Of a stretch of 64,000 nucleotides of DNA, positions 54,887-64,000 are shown piece after piece; position 1 is the first letter of the stretch, and each line of letters opens with the position of its first letter. The notes beneath the pieces are model-generated. The model did no database searches. It saw only the letters and a program-made list of their open reading frames with translations, and had not been told where the DNA came from. The position numbers and the translations under genes were made by a program. This stretch comes from Dichotomocladium elegans (lineage: Eukaryota > Mucoromycota > Mucoromycetes > Mucorales > Lichtheimiaceae): NCBI GenBank assembly GCA_025716815.1, contig JAIXMN010000008.1, positions 434,001-498,000 of the forward strand. The letters run 5' to 3'.

Positions 54887-57800
54887 GTACCTTCGACACA
54901 CATCTCCTTTCCTTTTGATTCAATGGAAAGATTGACGACGTGGACCGTCATTAATCACCAACACGTAACTCCCTCCGAAAGGCTACACATATCAACAGTG
55001 ACATTCCACAGCGCGCGCTCCCCTGTCTCTCTCTCTCCCCCTCTCTCTCCCTCTCTGTCTCTCTATTGTACTGTATATCCCTTTAGACCGTGCGGCATTT
55101 GACCATTTCTGTATGCATTCTCAGCTGTTCTTTTTTTGATTTTATATATGGTTCTCTTTCTCAGATATTCATTAATGGACTTCGTGTTCTCATGGATTGG
55201 CTTCTTTGGTTATAACATATAGGCTGCATTTTTGCTGAACTATGGTGTGTTATCTTGTTTCACTGTCAAAATAAATATATATAAAAAAAGCACAAACTGT
55301 TTTAACGCTGATAAACAGAACTGACTCGAGACTTACTTTGGTCATGGTAGGTTGGATGAGAGAAATGATTCAATGACTGTCTGGAAATTAAACATCCTGC
55401 TTTTCATATTGGGGTTCGGCTTTCTACTCTAGACCTGACCTTCTAACAAATTGTTCTAGCTCGCTTTGCTCTGGGGGACTGCAGCATTTTGACACCCCGT
55501 CCATTTGTTTTTTATTCTTGACGCCAAAGCTTGCACGTACAAGGAATAGTCTGCTTCGCTTTAACGTAAACAGGAGAGTGTACCCATACACAGAATACCT
55601 ACAAAAGTAAAAAAAGGACGAGGTGAGGAGGAAGGTTGTCCTAAATTAGTAACAGAAGCATTTTTGTTCACATGGCAAAAATGCCCTGAAGGCGGTTGCT
55701 ACACTCTTTCTTACAACACCTCGCCTCCGCACACACACGCGCACACACATCCCAAAGCTCAATCCTGTGTTATGCACATGCAATGCTGTTGTTGCTGCAA
55801 TACATAACCATGAGACCCGACCCGACGGATCGGGTCTACCTATTTTTCTTGCTGCACTTGTGCAAACCGGATTGCAGCCGCACATAGTACTTATCCCTCC
55901 TCTCTCACTCTCTCTATCTCTCTCTGCGTGTTTGCGTCCGCGCGCATTTCGTTCAGAAAAGGATTAGTCACCGCATAATGGATTCCTTCTTATCCGTTCA
56001 ATTGCATCGATCCGGTGCTTTTTCATCCATTAAATCGCAAACTTGACATGCTATGTATTTGTTTTAACTTATGCTAAAAGTATGTTGAGATAACTATATA
56101 CAATGCATTTGCCACCACATCATTATTTGTCTATGCAATAATCTAACAAACATCTCCTCACTCACGCGATCATAAAGCAATAGTGGAAAATTACCTGAAT
56201 AGGATATATGTATTTGAGACGAGAGCGAATCCTCCAGACTTCAATAACTTTAACTCGACTAAGACATGTTTAGAAAATGCGGCAGCAGATGCGGTAATAG
56301 CAGCAGTGAGAAAGAAAGGAAAAAAGAAGGTTTCATGCGCCACTGCTTTCGCCCATGTTCTCTCATACTCTCCTCTTTCCCAATCAAATCTACAGAAGAA
56401 AATGCAGAATACCATGCGCTTTTTTCCTTATTGAGAAAAGTGGACCTGTGAATACAGAAGAAGTATAGCGAATGGCGAAAGTAACAAAATATACTATACT
56501 TGTAGGCGAAGCTAAATTTGTACTCATACTCTGATCATCAGAAAGAAACGATGCTGCATGCACTGCACGACACTTGTGCGCGCGCGCGTATGTAAATACA
56601 AATCGCACTGTCGGAGCGAAGTGAAAAGAACATGTATGTACGCCAACCAAGCATATCCGGATAGAAAAAATCAGAAGGTCTTCCCTCTTCCTCCCTTGAT
56701 CATGGGATTATGTATATATGCTAACCCTACGCATCAACTGTTCTATAACATAACGGTACCACTCAAAGACCTGAGGGAGACTTGAAATAACTTATCTCAA
56801 CATTTGTATTATGACTGGTTATCCTGAGCCTTTATTTTCAAAGAGAATATCACAATGGTTATACGTCGTCGTATCAGTGGGTAGAAAGGTATGCCTTACC
56901 ATCTGAATTAACACCAATCCCATCAATACGTGTACTTCATATGTTCATATTTTCCATTGCGCCTATTGTAGTTTATGAAAGCTAAGATAATACCTACTCA
57001 AAGCCCCCTTGCTTGCGTTCGATGTTAGTATGGATCATTCGGTTAAGTAATTCTTGGATTTTGTATGGCTCTTTCTGTGAACAGGTTCTTTTCAGCGACA
57101 GGCTGTGTTTGCTTTTCTTAAATCAATGGGGAAGGGTACCGTCATGAATATTTTACGTCCTGCAAACCTCATCGCCAATTGCCTCAGAAACATAGCTCGA
57201 TGGACGATAGATCATTTTTAAAATGCTAACACCGTCCGCCTCATGTTGCCCTTTTTGCTGTAGCTGATGAAATCAAGACCTGCTCGACTTTAAAATCCTC
57301 CCTTTCCTTGATCGGTGTATGTTGCGATAATATACTTCGACCTCGTTCTCTTCATTCCTGCGCCTGGATCCTTCTCTTTTCGGGGCGAAAGATCAGTCAC
57401 CTTCGCAAGATATATTGCGCAGGTATGCGGTATAGGAGCAAACAGATTGAAAGGAGCATCCTTCACCAACTACATCCCGTTGAATCTCGCTATCTTCGCC
57501 AAGAAATTAAATGCTTATTCCCGGATAGTGAAGTGTATAGACGAAACAGAATTGACAGACCCAAAGGTACATAAGGTGTTGACTACATAGGTGGATCTGA
57601 CAAACATTTGGTATAGCACTTCACTGTCAGTACGTCGTCTCAGTTATGATTTTTGGAATAGTGGAAAGAATAAATTTCAAGGTTAAACATAGTTTTCTAG
57701 TATGACATCGTGCTCCTATATTATCACTTTGCGCTAACTACAATAATCTCGCATTCTAATAAAAATATAAGAAATGAATTTTACAACGCATTTCTCTTTT

Positions 57801-58103
57801 ACCCCTTGAATTAGCGGTATTCCGGTGTCAGATCACCACTAAACTGGTAGTAAAGGCTGATCTGTATCTTGCTCTACCCATGCAATCATCTGGAATGACC
57901 TTTTCCATAATGAATAATATTACGGATAACCATTTCTGTTTTATGTAGATACGTCAGACACATCATTTTCTCTATTCAGTGCTTACAAATCGATGGGTAG
58001 TACTAGGCAGGGAAAAGCACAGGCAACGCAAGAAGGAAAAAAAGGAGAAGCTTCTACCCGAAGACAGCCAAATCACAACCCCACTAGGTGGTGCGATTCC
58101 ATT
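54887..58103. other. Long gene-poor region
   Basis: CT-rich simple sequence at about 55022-55065; AT-rich DNA otherwise. Frames such as 56183-56434, 57315-57590 (RYIAQVCGIGANRLKGASF) have no recognised family. No supported gene. Confidence 0.35.
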
Positions 58104-58236
58104 TTGGCCTCTCTTCCATAGTTCATCAGGTACTGACACAATTGGGCAATCTACAATGGACAAAGGATGTTACATTCGAATAACTAGCAAGTCGATCTAA
58201 AGATACATACCGGATAACCCATGGAAGAGAGGCCAA
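58104..58236. mobile_element. MITE, 133 bp, same family as 41974-42101
   Basis: Left arm TTGGCCTCTCTTCCATAGTT and reverse-complemented right arm TTGGCCTCTCTTCCATGGGT extend over 27 nt with few mismatches (58104-58130 and 58210-58236). There is no coding capacity. Arms and length match the other copy, so this is a dispersed non-autonomous family. Confidence 0.75.
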
Positions 58237-58744
58237 CGATTTGATAAAGAGGTAATAGTTTGCTCAGAATCTCTACTACAGTATCAGAATGTGACAGACA
58301 AAGTGACATTGTTTGATTATGAGACAGCAGGTGAATCTGTGCTACTGTGCGCGACGGGCTGCGTATTAAAACCAGTACTGCATCAAACTTCTCGTCTCAT
58401 ATCAATGAACATGTGTATACACTTATTATCAATGATAAGCAAACTTACACTCCACAAAGAACTCACAGCTCTTTCTCTGCATGAAAAAGCTCTTTATCTC
58501 TGTTTCGCTCATGGGTCGTTTCTACATAATCGTACAAGAGACATAGTTATAAAGTCTATTTCTTCGTTTTATGCAAGATCCATCACATCATCGTATATAG
58601 GAGTAGTGCTGTTTATATCTCAACAATCCTTCAACATACCCAAAGAAATCTGCGGTCCAATATCTTCTCATATTCACTCTTTTTCCTCTCTTTTTAACAT
58701 ATTCATATCCATATACATACCGTGATGGTTTCTGTAGAATTATC
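58237..58744. other. Unassigned sequence between MITE and transposon copy D
   Basis: A 144-residue plus frame (58291-58725; LLCATGCVLKPVLHQTSRLI) lies here without recognisable family or splice context; probably not a gene. Confidence 0.25.
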
Positions 58745-59156
58745 ACAAGTCGGATCATAATTTTTCCAGATTGCGACAATTAATTAGACACCTGTATGAA
58801 TGGGAGACGAATCCTTTGAAATCGTTCAACTTTAAGCTATTCGATGCTTCACTGACCCGGGTCATCAGTGTCATGCTTTCCAGGAACCTATTACTTTTTA
58901 ATTTGCTTTTCACAACCGATCAAAACTGCTCAATGTGGTTGAGTTCAGGCAAATAGAATGGAAAATAGGCGCACCGATATCCTTGAGACTCGATGTATTT
59001 AGAGATGGATTTGTGCGACATCTTTCCCCGTGCATGCGTCATCATGCGTAAAAGATTTTTGGGCAAACCCGACTTCTATTTTGTGGCCTTGCGATTTCAG
59101 AACGGCAAGGGCGCGACTTCAATTTTGGAAAACGGTGTATAACACATATTGATGTT
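58745..59156 (-). mobile_element. Internally deleted IS630/Tc1-mariner-like element, copy D
   Basis: Read on the minus strand from 59156: TTATACACCGTTTTCCAAAA, TTGAAGTCGCGCCCTTGCCG, more GTCGCA words, then ACAAATCCATCTCTAAATACATCG and directly the transposase C-terminus YIESQGYRCAYFPFYLPELN, HIEQF, a stop, and SVVKSK. About 1 kb present in copy B (N-terminus, first Asp and most of the middle) is absent. It is a MITE-like deletion derivative of the family. Confidence 0.8.
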
Positions 59157-60034
59157 TCGAGAATGGTGTCCAGGTCCAAACTATTTGGGCGAAATGTTGA
59201 CATCAAATTCTCAGGAGACGAGTTCCTGCGCCATAGATACGATTAACTTGCTCCTGACGTTCAATATTGTTAGCCAGATTCTTTTGTCCAATCGCCTGCG
59301 TCCAATTCGTCCTCCGTTGCGAACGTCATACACCGGCTTTCTCCCTTTATCTAAGCTGTTCTATTGGGTGAGCGGCGCTCGCTCAATGCCCGAACCTTAT
59401 TTAGCGCGCGCGTGTGTGTGAGAGTGCGAGAGTGTGAGCGACTGTGTATGTGCTAATTACCTTTGTTTACAGAAAATATAAAAATAAAAATTCAGGTACA
59501 GGTGCACACATCGACACAGACACGGATATCCGCAGGTACACAAAAATGCTTGACATATCCTGCTGATATGCAGAAGCAGCAGTGTACGTGTGTTTGAAAT
59601 ACGTAATACTGAGCCCCTCCCGTTTAAATTCGTGTTCCGGTCCGCAGCTCCAATCCGCCTACGGATCGCATCCTTTTATAAAAGAAACCCCGAAAGAGAG
59701 AAAAAGGTGAGTGAAAGCTCATGGGTGGATACGTAGATGATTAAGAAAATGAAACCATATTCGATCTTAGATCATGGAGGTCAAGCGAGTGTGTCATTGA
59801 GGGATAACCCCGCTACGGCAATCAGTGGCAAAGCGATTTATTGCACCCAGCACATAATAATCGTGCTAGAGAAGAAAGAAGGAGAGCGGGGTATGGAATT
59901 ACTTTCCAGCGATTTCTTCTTGATTCCAAACGCGTTGTGCTATTGCAAAATCTTTATTCGGTTATTTAAGCAACGGGGCCTTGCTTTTTTTTTTTTCTTT
60001 TCCTCTTGTTTCTTTTTACTTGAACAAAAAAAAA
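59157..60034. promoter_or_regulatory. Upstream region of HSP70
   Basis: No gene seen. A TATA-like TTTTATAAAAG lies at 59675-59685, about 350 nt before the ATG, so the leader is long or carries an intron (GTGAGT near 59706). CCCCTCCC at 59613-59620 could be a stress-type C-rich element. Clear heat-shock element arrays were not found by eye. Confidence 0.35.
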
Positions 60035-62354
<2,320 letters not shown>

Positions 62355-63508
62355 GCAACTCGCACTCCGAAAATTCATACAAACATACAAAAGTGGCCTA
62401 GCTAGTATTGCAACAACTTGTTTAGACTCTCACACTCACACACACTCACACACACTCACACCTTTTTCTTTTTCTTCCTCCAAAAATCCCCTCCAACAAC
62501 CACTCTAAATTCTCTGAATTGTTATAATATGTGTATAAAGTGCTTCTAGTAAGAGAAAGATATATACAGCGACCGCTACAACTTTACTCGAGCGCAAGTG
62601 CAGCGATATTGGTTCTGATAGCCATATAGTGAAAAATGTTTGACCATAAGAATAGATATGCCTAGGCAGACTTCATACATGCCGAAGCCTGGCTGACTGT
62701 GCTGGACTAGGCAAATGCGGGCGTAACGTCATCAAAACAGTATGATGTTCCTTTTTCTCTTTTTTGGGGAGAAGAGGGCCGGTCCATCAACAATCCCAAG
62801 CAATTTTTCCAATGCGAAAGCAAGCGGTTTACCTGCTTGAGTATTTAACAGGCATTACCTGTTTCGCTAAATCGGGAGCCAGCAGTTTTTAACGTACATA
62901 TTCGTTCGTCATGAATGGGTACTCTCCCTCCCTCTCTTGTATAACCCAGTCTGTCGCGCAAAGGATTCTATGTTCGACGATAACTGAAGTGCATACGCAT
63001 TTTCCTTCATACAACTGATTTAATCCAGTTGTAACAATAATAATAAACAGAGTCTAAGAAAACCGGATCTACACCTACATGTTGCAGACTGTAAAAATAG
63101 ATTCATTCTTGGCATAAATAATCTGGATCTGTTTAATGGTTGCAGCGATCGTGCTTTTTGGGTTTTTTCTTTTTTTCGTAAGACATACATTATCTGTCGC
63201 ATTATATTATTTCGTTTACGATAAGCTATAATAAAACAGAAAAGGGCTGGCTCGAGCTTGTGACCGCTGCCCTTTTTGCTGCTCGAAGAAGTTCAAGGCG
63301 ACCAAATGTTGGGTGTTTATTTGTAATCTATTTGTTGATAGGCCTACTAGCAACATAATCTTTTGTGTGGTCTTATGGGCTGCAGATACAACGTCGACCC
63401 ATGACAAGACGAGTACCTGTCTTGAGCTGTCGATGTCCAATACGTATATAAAACCAATGTATCATGAACGAAGATGAAACCCTGTCCTCGCACACTTATA
63501 TACACACA
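62355..63508. other. Intergenic
   Basis: CACACT/ACTCACAC repeats just after the Hsp70 stop (about 62423-62460); AT-rich otherwise. A TATA element at 63442-63450 belongs to the next gene. No other gene seen. Confidence 0.4.
63441..63451 (+). promoter_or_regulatory. Likely TATA element of the GKD-repeat gene
   Basis: ACGTATATAAAAC lies about 60-68 nt before the ATG at 63509. Inferred from position. Confidence 0.5.
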
Positions 63509-64000
63509 ATGCGTCCAACTCTTTCTCTTTCTCTTGCAGCAGCTATGACGCTCGCCACGATGGCTCAGGCCAGCCCCCTGGTGGCCCGCAATGGTGACCA
63601 CAGCAAGTCCAGTGAAGTGTCTGACCACTCCTACAATCCGTTCTCCATCTTCCGGTTTCCTTTCAAGAGCTTTAAGGACCTTCATCTCGAAGATGCCTAT
63701 GTGCTCCCTGTTGTCGTAGAGGGTCCTTCTAGCGACGGTGATAGCTATAAGCATTCCGGTAGGAACTCCCACCATAACGACCATTACGACGGCAAGGATG
63801 GAAAGGATGGAAAGGATGACAAAGACGGCAAGGATGGAAAGGATGGAAAGGATGACAAAGACGGCAAGGATGGAAAGGATGACAAAGACGGCAAGGATGG
63901 AAAGGATGACAAAGACGGCAAGGATGGGAAGGATGGCAAGGATGGCAAGGATGACGGCCATGACAAGGACGGGAAGGATGACGGCCATGACAAGGACGGG
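63509..64000 (+). CDS. Secreted protein with Gly-Lys-Asp repeats (5' part)
   Basis: Open from the ATG at 63509 to the window edge (164 codons, no stop). The N-terminus MRPTLSLSLAAAMTLATMAQ followed by ASPLVARNG is a good signal peptide with a cleavage site after AQA or thereabouts and a possible R-N processing site. A 70-residue segment without clear family follows (YNPFSIFRFPFKSFKDLHLE, then VLPVVVEGPSSDG), then an unbroken low-complexity region of GKD and DKD triplets, for example DGKDGKDGKDDKDGK, later with DDGHDKDG. Gly at every third position over several stretches resembles a collagen-like pattern, but DKD breaks the register and there is no proline. A highly charged, extracellular or wall-associated role is inference. 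Confidence 0.75.
   Translation, partial: MRPTLSLSLAAAMTLATMAQASPLVARNGDHSKSSEVSDHSYNPFSIFRFPFKSFKDLHLEDAYVLPVVVEGPSSDGDSYKHSGRNSHHNDHYDGKDGKDGKDDKDGKDGKDGKDDKDGKDGKDDKDGKDGKDDKDGKDGKDGKDGKDDGHDKDGKDDGHDKDG
63791..64000 (+). repeat. Coding tandem repeat GGCAAGGATGGAAAGGAT
   Basis: Nested repeats of 9 nt (GGAAAGGAT / GACAAAGAC / GGCAAGGAT) arranged in larger units of 27-36 nt, running to the window end. All length changes are multiples of nine, so the Gly-Lys-Asp frame is kept. Confidence 0.9.

Noticed and set aside
63347..63988. Antisense frame rich in Ile/Leu/Val over the GKD repeats
   Set aside because: It is the reverse complement of the Gly-Lys-Asp coding repeat; the plus-strand frame has a signal peptide, TATA element and sensible start.

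Overview
This window is nuclear DNA of a filamentous fungus, most likely an early-diverging one (Mucoromycota, probably Mucorales). The evidence is many short spliceosomal introns (about 50-150 nt, GTAAGT/GTATGT donors, TAG/CAG acceptors), single eukaryotic genes on both strands without operons, fungal orthologues (Arb1, APSES factor, eIF5, Atp10, Nuc1, Ssa-type Hsp70, an AreA-type GATA-like domain protein), AT-rich intergenic DNA with microsatellites, and decayed DNA transposons. The species call is inference.

Layout. 1-15.7 kb is gene-dense housekeeping DNA: the 3' end of a coiled-coil/SH3BGR-like gene, ARB1 (-), an acyl/aryl-CoA ligase (+), an APSES-ankyrin transcription factor (+), a nicotianamine synthase-like enzyme (-), an STK32-like kinase (-), ATP10 (+) and an Old Yellow Enzyme (-). 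15.7-30.2 kb is sparse: two unrecognised multi-exon genes, one AreA-type GATA-like domain gene with a 23-nt exon, a short inverted duplication, a truncated transposon copy and an acidic nuclear protein of unknown role. 31-37.4 kb holds eIF5 (+), mitochondrial nuclease NUC1 (+) and a long kinesin-like protein with a degenerate motor (-).

38.5-42.1 kb is a mobile-element island: a decayed IS630/Tc1-mariner (DDE_3) element, a truncated protein fragment that may be the N-terminal half of a Fanzor-like nuclease, two different MITEs and a tandem repeat. A spliced NDUFAF6-like complex I assembly gene (no exon longer than about 240 nt) follows at 43.3-44.6 kb. 45-48 kb contains decayed kelch and membrane-protein genes; 48.6-50.4 kb a methyltransferase; 50.6 kb another transposon copy; 52.7 kb an F-box protein. 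54.7-60 kb is mostly non-coding with one doubtful mini-gene, a second copy of the MITE and an internally deleted transposon copy. 60-62.4 kb is a six-exon cytosolic Hsp70, and the window ends inside a secreted protein made of Gly-Lys-Asp repeats.

There is no evident shared pathway. Three genes bear on mitochondria (Atp10 for F1Fo assembly, the NDUFAF6-like protein for complex I, Nuc1), and two on ribosomes/translation (Arb1, eIF5). The most unusual material is the truncated Fanzor-like fragment abutting the mariner element, the pseudo-kinesin, the nicotianamine synthase-like gene, the four-copy transposon family with GTCGCA-rich leaders, and the two 130-bp MITE copies.
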